64,000 nucleotides of DNA, taken from positions 132,346 through 196,345 of the forward strand of contig NZ_MSXV01000010.1 in the NCBI RefSeq assembly GCF_001945395.1, given 5' to 3'. Source of the stretch: Pseudomonas sp. PA15(2017). Lineage in GTDB: Bacteria; Pseudomonadota; Gammaproteobacteria; Pseudomonadales; Pseudomonadaceae. How positions within the stretch are numbered: position 1 is the stretch's first letter; each line of letters starts with the position of its first letter. Positions 37,216 to 45,964 of this stretch are shown piece by piece. The notes under the pieces were generated by a model, which ran no database searches, was not told the origin of the DNA, and saw nothing but the letters and a program-made list of their open reading frames with translations. A program made the translations under genes and the position numbers.

Positions 37216-37241
37216 AGCCCCGGCTTATGCCGGGGCTTTCT
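37216..37241 (+). terminator. Rho-independent terminator after the CsbD gene
   Basis: The 9-bp stem AGCCCCGGC/GCCGGGGCT with loop TTAT is followed by TTCTGCTTTTC. Confidence 0.88.
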
Positions 37242-37338
37242 GCTTTTCAGGGCAAAGTGGGAAATGCTGACCGCGCCTTTCAAGTTCACAGGGGGCGGGC
37301 CGATACCCTGAGCACACTCGTCAGGCACAGGACGTAGC

Positions 37339-38241
37339 ATGTCGACCATCATCCCCACGAGCGCCGGTGCCGCGCTACCGGCCAAGACCGCGGCCACACC
37401 CACATCGAATAACGTCGGCGCGTCCGCCACCGAGGTCGGTAACGAACCGAAGCAGCAGGCCTCGGTAACCGTCACCCTCAGTGAATACGCCCAGAAGCGC
37501 GCGAAGAGCATGCGCAACGCCTTTGGCAAGTTGCGCGAGATGCAGGCCAGGCAGGACGAGTCGCGCAAGGATGCCGCGCGCCAGCGCCTGGAAGACATCA
37601 AGAAACGCATCGAGATGCTCAAACAACTGGTCATGGCGCTTGGGCCGGCCGGCGCGAAAGGAGCGTTGCGCCAGCTCAAGCAATTGGCCCAGGAGCTGGG
37701 GCAGGTTGCCTCCGTGCTCAAGGAACCGTCCGGCGGCGGCATGCCCTCGGGGAGCGTGGCGCAAGCGTCGACCCAAGGCGAGACTGGAAGTGTGGGCGCT
37801 GCCGCTAGGGAGACGGCCACGGTCGATGCGGTGGGCGAGGCGGCGTCAGTTGCGGCGGTCGAGGTGGAAGCACCCGAGATGGATGCCGAGGCTGCCGTAC
37901 TGGCCACCGGTGAGGAGGCCGAGCAGGGCGACGAGCCCGAAGCCAGCGAGGAGCAGGGCGAACAACGGACGCAAGACGCCCTCGGCCAGGCGCGCCATGA
38001 GCGCAACGCGCGACAGCGGCGTGCCGATGCCGAAGCGCTGAAAAAGGTCGCCGCCCAGCTCAAGCAACTGCTGGTCATGGTGCGCTCGCAGGTCAGCGGC
38101 AAGCCGGACGAGGAGAGCAAGAAGCTCATCGACGGCATCGACAAGCAATTGGCCGAGGTCGAGAAGGCCGCTGGCGAAATGGCCGGCGGCGGTTTGTCCC
38201 TGTCCGTTGCGGTAGGCGTGACGCTGTCGATCAGCGTCTAG
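37339..38241 (+). CDS. Hypothetical coiled-coil protein
   Basis: A 300-residue protein I do not recognise. A polar Ser/Thr/Ala-rich N-terminus (about 1-40) is followed by a charged helical segment (about 45-125: EYAQKRAKSMRNAF, LEDIKKRIEMLKQLVMALG, LRQLKQLAQELGQVASVL). Then come a Glu/Ala-rich acidic linker (about 130-215), a second coiled coil (about 215-280) and a glycine-poor beta-like tail LSLSVAVGVTLSISV. There is no signal peptide or membrane segment. It is flanked by a terminator and a convergent gene, so it is monocistronic. Confidence 0.75.
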   Translation: MSTIIPTSAGAALPAKTAATPTSNNVGASATEVGNEPKQQASVTVTLSEYAQKRAKSMRNAFGKLREMQARQDESRKDAARQRLEDIKKRIEMLKQLVMALGPAGAKGALRQLKQLAQELGQVASVLKEPSGGGMPSGSVAQASTQGETGSVGAAARETATVDAVGEAASVAAVEVEAPEMDAEAAVLATGEEAEQGDEPEASEEQGEQRTQDALGQARHERNARQRRADAEALKKVAAQLKQLLVMVRSQVSGKPDEESKKLIDGIDKQLAEVEKAAGEMAGGGLSLSVAVGVTLSISV

Positions 38242-38262
38242 TCAGCCCGGGTCGATGGCAGC

Positions 38263-39213
38263 TCAGGCGAGGATTGCCGCCAGCGCCGCGCGGTCGACGT
38301 TGGCACCGCTGAGCACCACGGCGGCGCGCTCGCCACGATTGATCTCGCGTTCCTGGATCAATGCGGCCAGGGCTGCCGCGCCGGCGCCTTCGGCCAGGTT
38401 GTGGGTGTCTTCGTGGTAGATGCGCATGGCCTGGCGGATCTCGTCGTCGTCGACCCGCACGATGCGCGCCGCACCCGCGCGGATGATCTCCAGCGCTTCG
38501 GGCTGCGGCATGCGACAGGCCATGCCATCGGCGATGGTGTCGGCGCTGTCGGTGCAGATGATTCGACCGGCGGCGAAACTCTGCGCATAACCGTCGGCGG
38601 CAGCACTGACCACGCCGATCACCTCGGTATCCAGGCCCAGCAGGTCACGGGTGCGAATCATCCCGCAGATGCCCGAACCCAGGCCGATCGGCACGTAGAC
38701 ACGTGCGAGCGGTGGCGCGGCCTCGAACAGCTCCAGGGCGTAGGTAGCCACGCCGCGGGTCAGGTCCGGGTGCAGCGACGGCACGAAATGCAGGCCCCGT
38801 TGCCCCGCCAGCTCAGCCGCCTTGGCGCGGGCTGCGTCGAAGTCGCAACCGTGCTCGATCACTTCGGCACCCAGCGCCGCCATGGCGGCGTTCTTTTCCC
38901 GGGCATTGCCCTTCGGCACCACGATGACGATCGGCAGCCCGGCCTTGCGCGCGGCCAGCGCCATGCTTTGCCCGTGATTGCCGCGAGTGGCCGAGATCAG
39001 CCCGCTGATGGCTGGCTCGCGACGCAGCAACTCGTCCACGTAGACCAGCCCGCCGCGCACCTTGAAGGCGCCGGTCGGCGTATGGTTCTCGTGCTTGACC
39101 CATACCTCGCAGCCGAGGCGCTCGGCCAGCAGCGGCCAGGGGAACTGCGGCGTTGCCGGAACGCTCGGGCGGATCAGGGTGACGGCTTGGCGCAGGGCAG
39201 CGAGGTCGAACAT
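38263..39213 (-). CDS. Threonine/serine dehydratase-like PLP enzyme
   Basis: A 316-residue fold-type II PLP enzyme. The PLP lysine is K51 in TGAFKVRGG, followed by the asparagine loop SATRGNHGQSMA and the phosphate-binding loop VPIGLGSGICG. It is shorter than biosynthetic IlvA and lacks the ACT-type regulatory domain, so it is likely a catabolic threonine or hydroxy-amino-acid ammonia-lyase. A MocR regulator is divergent 82 bp away and may control it. Confidence 0.85.
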   Translation of the reverse strand: MFDLAALRQAVTLIRPSVPATPQFPWPLLAERLGCEVWVKHENHTPTGAFKVRGGLVYVDELLRREPAISGLISATRGNHGQSMALAARKAGLPIVIVVPKGNAREKNAAMAALGAEVIEHGCDFDAARAKAAELAGQRGLHFVPSLHPDLTRGVATYALELFEAAPPLARVYVPIGLGSGICGMIRTRDLLGLDTEVIGVVSAAADGYAQSFAAGRIICTDSADTIADGMACRMPQPEALEIIRAGAARIVRVDDDEIRQAMRIYHEDTHNLAEGAGAAALAALIQEREINRGERAAVVLSGANVDRAALAAILA

Positions 39214-39259
39214 CGGGTGGTGCTCCGGGTGGGCTTTGACCAGATGCTACGGCTCAGGC

Positions 39260-39289
39260 ATTGTATGGGTAAATCTTTATATTGCATGG
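39260..39289 (+). promoter_or_regulatory. Direct repeat in the dehydratase-MocR gap, candidate MocR operator
   Basis: ATTGTATGG (39260-39268) and ATTGCATGG (39281-39289) form a direct repeat with one mismatch and a 21-bp period, two helical turns. MocR/GabR regulators typically bind direct repeats. It ends six bases before the MocR start codon, which suits autoregulation. Confidence 0.5.
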
Positions 39290-39295
39290 CAAGCA

Positions 39296-40636
39296 ATGTG
39301 GTTACCTGACCTTCAGGGCAGTTCGCTGCCCACCTACCTGGCACTGGTTGAAGCGATTGCCGTCGCCATCGGCAAAGGCCAACTCAAGCCCGGCGAACGG
39401 CTGCCGCCGCAGCGGCGCCTGGCCTGGACGCTGGGCATCAACCCGAGCACGGTGATGCAGGCGTACCGCGAGGCGGCGCGTCGTCACCTGGTGTCCGGCG
39501 AGGTCGGCCGTGGCACCTATGTGTTGGCCGATAGCCGCGAAGCCAGCCTGTTCCACCTCAAGCAACCGCGGCTGCCGGCCGACGGTATCGACCTGTCGAC
39601 CAACGTGCCGGTGCACGATGGCAGCAGCGCTGACCTGTCGCACACCCTGCAGCGGATGATCGCCGAAGGCCGCCTCGATGCCTTGCAGGCCTACGCGCCG
39701 GCCGAGCTCGAACAGCGCGGGCGGGTGGCCGTCAGCCAGTGGCTGCAACAGCGCGGCCTGCATACGTTGCCGTCTCAGGTGGCGCTCTGTGCCGGGGCTC
39801 AGCAGGGTGTTTCGGCGGCGCTGCTGGCGCTGTGCGAAGCGGGCGACCCGGTGCTCGCCGAAGCCTTCACCGCCCCCGGCATCAAGGCCGCCGCCCGGCA
39901 GTTGCGGCTGCCGCTGCACGGCGTGGCCATGGACGAGCGCGGCATTCTTCCTCAGGATCTCGACCGCCAGGTGCGTGCCACCGGGGCGCGGGTGCTGGTG
40001 CTTACCCCGTGCCTGCAGAACCCCACCGGCAGCAGCATGGATGGCGAGCGCCGCCAGCGCATCGCTGAACTGGTGGAGCGCCACGGCCTGTGGCTGATCG
40101 AGGATGACGTCTACGGCGCCCTCGGCAGCCAGGCGCCGTTGGCTGCGGCGGTGCCGACACGCAGCCTGCTGGTCAGCAGCCTGTCGAAGACCGTGGTACC
40201 CGGCCTGCGCCTGGGCTTCATGCAGGGCCCCCAGGCGTTGCTCAAACGTATCGACCCGCAAGGTCACGCCACCAGTTGGGCGGTGTCGCCGTTGTGCCTG
40301 GCACTGGCCTGCGAATGGATCGAGGACGGCACCGCCGCGCGCAAACTGGCCTGGCAACGCGAAGAATTGCAACAGCGTTGGCGGCTGGCGAGCCGCGTGT
40401 TGGGCCCGCGCATGTCGCTGGGTCGTGAGGTGGCGCCGCATCTGTGGCTGCAGCCGCCGGACAGCGCCGCCCTGGTGGTGGCCTGCCGGGCCGCGGGTGT
40501 CGAGGTGGTGCCGGCGGATGTGTTCGCCGTCGGGCCAGCCCAGGCCAGCGCGATCCGCATCAGCCTGGCCGCCGCGCGCAGCCGCGCCGAACTCAAGCAG
40601 GCGCTGGAGCATATCGTCGCCGCCTGGCCTGGTTGA
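39296..40636 (+). CDS. MocR-family regulator (GntR helix-turn-helix fused to aminotransferase domain)
   Basis: A 446-residue fusion: an N-terminal GntR winged helix (residues about 8-75, GQLKPGERLPPQRRLAWTLGINPSTVMQAYREA) and a class I aminotransferase-like domain with PLP lysine K298 in SSLSKTVVPGLRLGF. MocR proteins sense PLP or amino-compound ligands. ATG 39296 gives MWLPDLQGSSLPTYLALVEAI, a typical family start; the frame upstream runs into the neighbouring gene. No clear Shine-Dalgarno sequence is seen. The neighbour suggests amino acid catabolism as the regulated process. Confidence 0.88.
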   Translation: MWLPDLQGSSLPTYLALVEAIAVAIGKGQLKPGERLPPQRRLAWTLGINPSTVMQAYREAARRHLVSGEVGRGTYVLADSREASLFHLKQPRLPADGIDLSTNVPVHDGSSADLSHTLQRMIAEGRLDALQAYAPAELEQRGRVAVSQWLQQRGLHTLPSQVALCAGAQQGVSAALLALCEAGDPVLAEAFTAPGIKAAARQLRLPLHGVAMDERGILPQDLDRQVRATGARVLVLTPCLQNPTGSSMDGERRQRIAELVERHGLWLIEDDVYGALGSQAPLAAAVPTRSLLVSSLSKTVVPGLRLGFMQGPQALLKRIDPQGHATSWAVSPLCLALACEWIEDGTAARKLAWQREELQQRWRLASRVLGPRMSLGREVAPHLWLQPPDSAALVVACRAAGVEVVPADVFAVGPAQASAIRISLAAARSRAELKQALEHIVAAWPG

Positions 40637-40706
40637 TCGAGCCACTTGCACCGGCGTTGTAATGCGTGTCAGCTATGAACCATGAACCCACGATAAGGAA
40701 CCGTGC

Positions 40707-42182
40707 ATGTCCCTTCCTACAGACGGCGCTTTTATCGTCGTCAACACTGCCGAAGAAGCCGTTGACCGCCTGGCCGCGCTGCACCAGCGCGCCACCGAGG
40801 GCCTGAGCCAGGCGCTCAAGCGCTACCTCAAGGACCGCGTGCGCCCCGGTGCCGACGAGCAGGAGCTGTTCCGCTACCCCGAGCTGCGCCTGACCTACGA
40901 TTGCCAGGGCGAAGTGCCGACCACCGTGCGCGCCTACGCCAAGGTGCAGGTGCCCGGCACCTACCGCGTGACCATCACTCATCCGGCGGCCTTTCGTAAG
41001 TATCTGCTCGAGCAGCTGCAGCCGCTGATGGCCGACTTCACCCTGACCGTCGAAGTCGGCGTCAGCCAGCAGTACATTCCCTATCCCTACGTGGTGGAGC
41101 AGGGCGACGAGCTGGCCGGCTCCGGGGTGACCGCCGCCGAGTTGGCGCGGGTGTTCCCCAGCACCGACCTGTCGGCCGCCACCGATGGCACCGCCGATGG
41201 CCTGTACGACTGGGAAAACACCGATCCGCTGCCTCTGGCATTGTTCGATGCCGCCCGCGTGGATTTTTCCCTGCGTCGCCTGGTGCATTACACCGGCAGT
41301 GACTGGCGCCACGTGCAGCCGTGGATCCTGCTGACCAACTACCACCGTTACGTCGACCAGTTCATCCGCCATGGCCTGGACATGCTCAAGGCCGAGTCGC
41401 GTTTCGAGCGTATGGTGTTGCCGGGCAACGTGGTGATCTCGCGCGGCATGCCCGAAGGCGAGATGCAGGCGATCATCGAGACCGTGGTCTGGCACCGCTA
41501 CCAGATGCCGGCCTATCACCTGCAGGCGGCGGACGGCGATGGCATCACCCTGGTCAACATCGGCGTCGGCCCGTCCAACGCCAAGAACATCACCGACCAC
41601 CTGGCCGTGCTGCGCCCGCACTGCTGGCTGATGATCGGCCACTGCGGTGGCCTGCGTCAGTCGCAGACGATCGGCGACTACGTGCTGGCCCACGCCTACA
41701 TGCGCCGCGACGGCATTCTCGACCGCGTGCTGCCGCCGCACATCCCGCTGCCGGCCCTGGCCGAGGTGCAGCAGGCGCTGCAGGATGCCGCCGCCCAGGT
41801 CACCGGCGAACGCGGTGACGACCTCAAGCGCCGGCTGCGCACCGGCACCGTGCTGACCTACGACGACCGTAACTGGGAACTGCGCTGGGCTCAGGAACGT
41901 CCGTTGATCAACCTGTCACGGGCCGTCGCGGTGGACATGGAAAGCGGCACCATCGCCGCACAGGGCTATCGCCTGCGCGTGCCGTACGGCACCCTGCTGT
42001 GCGTGTCGGACAAACCGCTGCACAGCGAGATCAAGCTGCCGGGGGCAGCAGGGGCGTTCTACGAGCGGGCAGTCACCCAGCACCTGCACATCGGCATCGC
42101 CGCGCTGGATCTGTTACGCGGCCAGCTCAACTCGCTGCACTCGCGCAAACTGCGCAGCTTCGACGAGCCGCCGTTCCGCTGA
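40707..42182 (+). CDS. amn: AMP nucleosidase
   Basis: A 491-residue cytosolic enzyme that hydrolyses AMP to adenine and ribose 5-phosphate, adjusting adenylate pools. It has the N-terminal Amn-specific domain (to about residue 180) and the C-terminal nucleoside-phosphorylase-like domain with GVGPSNAKNITDHLAVLRPHCWLMIGHCGGL, VAVDMESGTIAAQGYRLRVPYGTLLCVSDKPLHSE. Full length for the family. It stands alone. Confidence 0.95.
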   Translation: MSLPTDGAFIVVNTAEEAVDRLAALHQRATEGLSQALKRYLKDRVRPGADEQELFRYPELRLTYDCQGEVPTTVRAYAKVQVPGTYRVTITHPAAFRKYLLEQLQPLMADFTLTVEVGVSQQYIPYPYVVEQGDELAGSGVTAAELARVFPSTDLSAATDGTADGLYDWENTDPLPLALFDAARVDFSLRRLVHYTGSDWRHVQPWILLTNYHRYVDQFIRHGLDMLKAESRFERMVLPGNVVISRGMPEGEMQAIIETVVWHRYQMPAYHLQAADGDGITLVNIGVGPSNAKNITDHLAVLRPHCWLMIGHCGGLRQSQTIGDYVLAHAYMRRDGILDRVLPPHIPLPALAEVQQALQDAAAQVTGERGDDLKRRLRTGTVLTYDDRNWELRWAQERPLINLSRAVAVDMESGTIAAQGYRLRVPYGTLLCVSDKPLHSEIKLPGAAGAFYERAVTQHLHIGIAALDLLRGQLNSLHSRKLRSFDEPPFR

Positions 42183-42465
42183 AGTCGTTGCGCGACGAAC
42201 CTGGTGATAATTTTTCAGCCCAGGTTCGTCGATTTGGCAGCTAAGTGGCGCGAGCGGCCGGTGAACGGAGTACTTGTAGGAGGGGCTTCAGCCCCGAGCT
42301 CTTTGTTTGCCTTGATAAAAAGCTCTGGGTTGAAGCGGATCGCCGCCCGGCCCCTCCTACGGGTTAAGCGAACGGCTGCTCCTGCCTTGTAGTTGCAGCT
42401 TCATACACATAAAGATCCCGAACAGGCTCGAAGCGCGAGCCACGCCGGGCAATCTGGTGCAGCAG
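42183..42465. repeat. amn downstream region with paired GTAGGAGGGGC repeat
   Basis: A hairpin-forming inverted repeat starts GTAGGAGGGGCTTCAGCCCC (42276) and ends GGCCCCTCCTAC (42360). Upstream, CTGGTGATAATTTTTCAGCCCAGG (about 42211) is a small inverted repeat just after amn. GGCAGCTAAGTGGCGCGAGCGG at 42236 resembles an internal block of the 200-bp element at 4577 and 53302. No gene. Confidence 0.65.
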
Positions 42466-42690
42466 CTACTTGCGGGGTTTGCCGAACATCATTCGCCAGC
42501 GGTTGCGGTTGAGCAGAATGTAACCGGTCAGTTGCATGCCTGCGGCGATCACCAGGCTGCGGGTCAGGTCCGGGTCGGCCGGGCGTGGGCCGCTGTAGAT
42601 CTGGTACAGGGCATACACGACACCGATCAGGCCGAGGATGAAGAACACCAGGCCGAGGACGGTCAGGCGGTGAAGCTTGCGTGGCAGCAT
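42466..42690 (-). CDS. Small two-helix membrane protein
   Basis: A 74-residue protein with two predicted membrane helices (about residues 9-32, LTVLGLVFFILGLIGVVYALYQI, and about 45-60, LVIAAGMQLTGYILL) and basic ends (MLPRKLHR; NRNRWRMMFGKPRK). I do not recognise a family. It is convergent with amn across a repeat, and its start lies 146 bp from the divergent HD-GYP gene. Confidence 0.7.
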   Translation of the reverse strand: MLPRKLHRLTVLGLVFFILGLIGVVYALYQIYSGPRPADPDLTRSLVIAAGMQLTGYILLNRNRWRMMFGKPRK

Positions 42691-42835
42691 GGCAGTAAAT
42701 CGTCATGGATAACGGGGCGGCCAAGCTAACCCGGAATCGGTGACGGCGCCAGTCATCTTGTCATCCTGAAATACGCAGGGATGGGCTAGATTAGTGAGCA
42801 GGTATCGACGTGTTCGCTGAGTCCTCGAGGCGCCC

Positions 42836-44038
42836 ATGCTGAAAAAAATCCCCACCCACGCCGTGCGCATCGGCATGTTCATCCAGGGCTTCGATGGCAA
42901 CTGGCTGTCGCACCCGTTCTGGAAAAGCCGCTTCGTCATCGACGACGCCGAGGACCTGGCCCGGGTGCGCCAGAGCGGTGTGGCTGGCGTATGGATCGAC
43001 ACCAGCAAGGGCCTGGACGTCGCCAGCCAACCCGGCCCGGCGCCCGCGCCACTGGTGGCCATGCCGGTCGCCGAGCCGCAGCTGATCACGACAGCGGTGG
43101 CACGCTGCAGCGTGCGCGATGAACTGCAGCGCGCCACCAAGCTGATCAACCGATCCAAGAAGGCCGTCACCGAACTGTTCCAAGAGGCGCGCCTGGGCAA
43201 TGCCATCAACGTCGAAGGCTGCATGCCGCTGGTCGCCGACATCAGCGAGTCGCTGGCGCGCAACAGTTCCGCGCTGCTTGGCCTGGCGCGCCTCAAGCAC
43301 AAGGACGAATACACTTACATGCACTCGGTGGCCGTGTGCGCACTGATGCTCTCGCTGGCCCGGCAACTGGGTCTGGACGAAGAGCGCGCCCGGGAGGCCG
43401 GCCTGGCCGGGCTGCTGCACGACGTCGGCAAGATGGCCATGCCGCTGGAGGTGCTCAACAAGCCCGGCAGCCTTACCGATGCCGAGTTCGCCATCATGCG
43501 CAGCCACCCCGAGCGCGGCCACGCCATGCTGCTGGCAGCCGGTTCGCTGCCCGAGTCGGCACTGGACGTGTGCCTGCATCACCACGAGAAATACGATGGC
43601 AGCGGTTACCCCGGCCACCTCGCCGGCGAGGCCATCAGCCTGCTGGCGCGCATGGGCGCGGTGTGCGACGTGTACGATGCCATCACCTCCAACCGGCCCT
43701 ACAAGCAGGCCTGGAACCCGGCCGAATCCCTGGCGCGCATGGCGCAATGGACCGGCCATTTCGACACGCACGTGTTCCATGCGCTGGTGCGCTCGGTGGG
43801 CATCTACCCGCTGGGCTCGCTGGTACGCCTGGAATCCGGCCGGCTCGGTGTGGTGGTCGACCTGTTGCCCGGCAAGCTGACCACGCCCGTGGTGCGGGTG
43901 TTCTTCTCGGCGAAGAGCAAGACGGCGATCACCCAGCAGGAGGTCGACCTGTCCAAACCCGGTGCCAGTGACCGCATCGTCAGCCGTGAAGATCCGGCCG
44001 AGTGGGGGTTCAGTAACCTCGACGATTTCTGGCGCTAG
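42836..44038 (+). CDS. HD-GYP cyclic-di-GMP phosphodiesterase (DUF3391 N-terminus)
   Basis: A 400-residue cytosolic protein: an N-terminal DUF3391 domain (about 1-75, [19 protein letters not shown]) and a C-terminal HD-GYP domain. The catalytic motifs are intact: HD at 195-196 (LLHDVGK), HHH at 248-250, and GYP at 257-259 (YDGSGYP). It should degrade cyclic-di-GMP and so favour motility over biofilm. Its TAG stop shares the palindrome CTAG with the stop codon of the convergent sensor kinase gene. Confidence 0.92.
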   Translation: MLKKIPTHAVRIGMFIQGFDGNWLSHPFWKSRFVIDDAEDLARVRQSGVAGVWIDTSKGLDVASQPGPAPAPLVAMPVAEPQLITTAVARCSVRDELQRATKLINRSKKAVTELFQEARLGNAINVEGCMPLVADISESLARNSSALLGLARLKHKDEYTYMHSVAVCALMLSLARQLGLDEERAREAGLAGLLHDVGKMAMPLEVLNKPGSLTDAEFAIMRSHPERGHAMLLAAGSLPESALDVCLHHHEKYDGSGYPGHLAGEAISLLARMGAVCDVYDAITSNRPYKQAWNPAESLARMAQWTGHFDTHVFHALVRSVGIYPLGSLVRLESGRLGVVVDLLPGKLTTPVVRVFFSAKSKTAITQQEVDLSKPGASDRIVSREDPAEWGFSNLDDFWR

Positions 44039-45096
44039 TGAGCCAACGGCAACTCCACGAGGAACCGCGTACCGCTTCCTGCCCGCTCGCAGCGAACCTG
44101 GCCGCCATGGGCCAGGGCAATGGCCTTGACCACCGCCAAGCCCAGGCCACTGCCGCCGCTGTTACGCGAACGTGACGGCTCGCCGCGGCGGAAAGCCTCG
44201 AACACCAGGGCGGCCTGTTCGGCGTCGATGCCCGGGCCGTTATCCGTGACGCTGAGTCGGTAGCTGTCAGCCACTACGCCAGCGTCGATGCGTAGCACGC
44301 CGGGGTCGGCATGGCCCAGGGCATTTTCCAGCAGGGCGATCAGCGCTTGGCGGAGACGAAATTCGTCGCAGACCACGCCGGTTCGCTCATCGAGTTGCAA
44401 CTGCACGTCGAAGCCGCGGGCCTGCAAGCGGCCAGCGAAAGCCTGCACGGTGGCCGCGATACCCTCGGCGGGGCAGGTGCTGGCCAGCTCCAGTTGCAGG
44501 TGGTCGCTGTCGCCCAGGCTCAGCACGCACAGGTCTTCGATCAGTCGGCCAAGCCCTTCGACCTGGCGCAGCAGCCCCTCGAACACTTCGGTACTCGGGG
44601 TGAACACGCCTTCGGCCAGACCCTGCAGGCGCCCGCGCAGGATGGTCACCGGCGTGCGCAGCTCGTGGGCCACCGCGGCGTTCCAGAACTGCTGCTCACG
44701 GGTCACACTCTGCAGGCGCTCGGCCATGGCGTTGAAGTCGCGCACCAACTGGCCGGTTTCGCCGAGCGCCCAGTCGTCCGGCGCGGCGCGAGCCTGCAGG
44801 TTGCCTTGGGCGATCTCCCGCAGGCTGTGGGCCACCGAGTTGAGCGGGGTGAGAATGCGCCGCGACAGGCGGATGCCCACGTAGCCGGCAATGCACACCG
44901 CCGCCAGGAGGGTAACCATCATCCACAGCAGTTCGAGGCCGGAAGGCACCCAGGTTTCCGAGATGCTACCGGGCGCGATGGCCGAGACCACGGCGTAGAA
45001 CGCGTAGCTGCCGATGATCGACAGCAGAATCACCCCCGCCGCCATGATGCTCAGCGACAGCAGAATCTGCCGGCGCAGGCTCACCGCGCCGCTCAA
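44035..45096 (-). CDS. Sensor histidine kinase, AdeS-like
   Basis: A 353-residue inner-membrane kinase with two membrane helices (about 10-40 and 55-75) around a short periplasmic loop, a HAMP domain, the phosphoacceptor H144 in [13 protein letters not shown], and a C-terminal ATPase domain ([26 protein letters not shown]). It overlaps the response regulator gene by four bases. The pair is divergent from an RND efflux operon exactly as adeRS is from adeABC, so it probably senses envelope stress or toxic compounds. Confidence 0.9.
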   Translation of the reverse strand: MSGAVSLRRQILLSLSIMAAGVILLSIIGSYAFYAVVSAIAPGSISETWVPSGLELLWMMVTLLAAVCIAGYVGIRLSRRILTPLNSVAHSLREIAQGNLQARAAPDDWALGETGQLVRDFNAMAERLQSVTREQQFWNAAVAHELRTPVTILRGRLQGLAEGVFTPSTEVFEGLLRQVEGLGRLIEDLCVLSLGDSDHLQLELASTCPAEGIAATVQAFAGRLQARGFDVQLQLDERTGVVCDEFRLRQALIALLENALGHADPGVLRIDAGVVADSYRLSVTDNGPGIDAEQAALVFEAFRRGEPSRSRNSGGSGLGLAVVKAIALAHGGQVRCERAGSGTRFLVELPLAH

Positions 45097-45827
45097 GTGC
45101 CGCTCCCGAAGCGATAGCCGACACCGCGTACGCTGACCGGCGTGCCCTGGATGGCGAGGTGTTCCAGTTTGCGGCGCAGCTTGCTGATGTGGCTGTCCAC
45201 GGTGCGCTCCTGGGTGTCGCCTTCGGGCAGGCAGCCGACCAACAGCTCGGCACGGCTGAACACCCGCTTGGGCGTGCGCATCAGGGTGACCAGAATCTTG
45301 AATTCGGTGAGCGTCAGATCGAGGGCGTGTTGCCGGTCGTCGCAGATCACCGTGGCCTCGTGGTTATCCAGGTCGACCTGGAACTGGCCGACGCGCAGCA
45401 GGCGGCTGCCGGCGGCGCCACCGGTCTTGGCGCGGCGCAGCACGGCGCTGACCCGAGCCACTACCTCGGCAGGGTTGAAGGGTTTGACCACGTAGTCGTC
45501 GGCGCCGATGCGCAGGCCCATCAGCTTGTCGATGTCCTGATCCAGGGCGGTGAGCATGATCACCGGTGTGTCGCCTCGGTGACGGATTTCGGCGAGCACC
45601 TGCCAGCCATCCAGGCGCGGCATCTGCACGTCGAGCAGCACCAGGTCGGGCTTGAGCGCCTGGTGCTGGGCCAGGGCCTCCTGGCCGTCGCGGGCGTGTA
45701 CGGTGCGCAGCCCGCCGCGCTGCAGGTAGGCGGCGAGGATCTCGGCAATCTCGTTTTCGTCCTCGGCGATCAGGATCAGGGCGTCCTGGCGGGGCGGGGC
45801 GCTGGTTTCGAGTGGCGGCATCGTCAT
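45093..45827 (-). CDS. OmpR-type response regulator, AdeR-like
   Basis: A 244-residue regulator: a receiver domain with phosphoacceptor D66 (LVLLDVQMP) and conserved K115, and a C-terminal winged helix (TLTEFKILVTLM, ERTVDSHISKLRRKLE, GVGYRFG). The stretches TPVIMLTALDQDIDK and RIGADDYVVKPFNP are strikingly like Acinetobacter AdeR, which activates adeABC. I used ATG 45827 (MTMPPLETSAPPR), which has AGGTGA upstream; the longer frame would run through the intergenic repeat. Confidence 0.92.
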   Translation of the reverse strand: MTMPPLETSAPPRQDALILIAEDENEIAEILAAYLQRGGLRTVHARDGQEALAQHQALKPDLVLLDVQMPRLDGWQVLAEIRHRGDTPVIMLTALDQDIDKLMGLRIGADDYVVKPFNPAEVVARVSAVLRRAKTGGAAGSRLLRVGQFQVDLDNHEATVICDDRQHALDLTLTEFKILVTLMRTPKRVFSRAELLVGCLPEGDTQERTVDSHISKLRRKLEHLAIQGTPVSVRGVGYRFGSGT

Positions 45828-45847
45828 GAGTTTCACCTTTTCTGCTG

Positions 45848-45866
45848 TCTCCACATTATCTCCACA
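45848..45866. promoter_or_regulatory. Direct repeat TCTCCACA-TTA-TCTCCACA, candidate AdeR-type operator
   Basis: Two identical octamers with an 11-bp period (one helical turn) lie in the 137-bp gap between the regulator and the efflux operon. OmpR-type regulators bind such direct repeats, and AdeR is reported to bind a direct repeat in the corresponding gap. Functional assignment is inference. Confidence 0.55.
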
Positions 45867-45964
45867 AAAGCTCGAATCAATCCCGACTGTTTGCACCGAC
45901 ACTCTCTTGCTGATGCTGCGCCCGGTGCGCAGGGCAACGAATCATCTATGAGGTCGGCAAGGTT

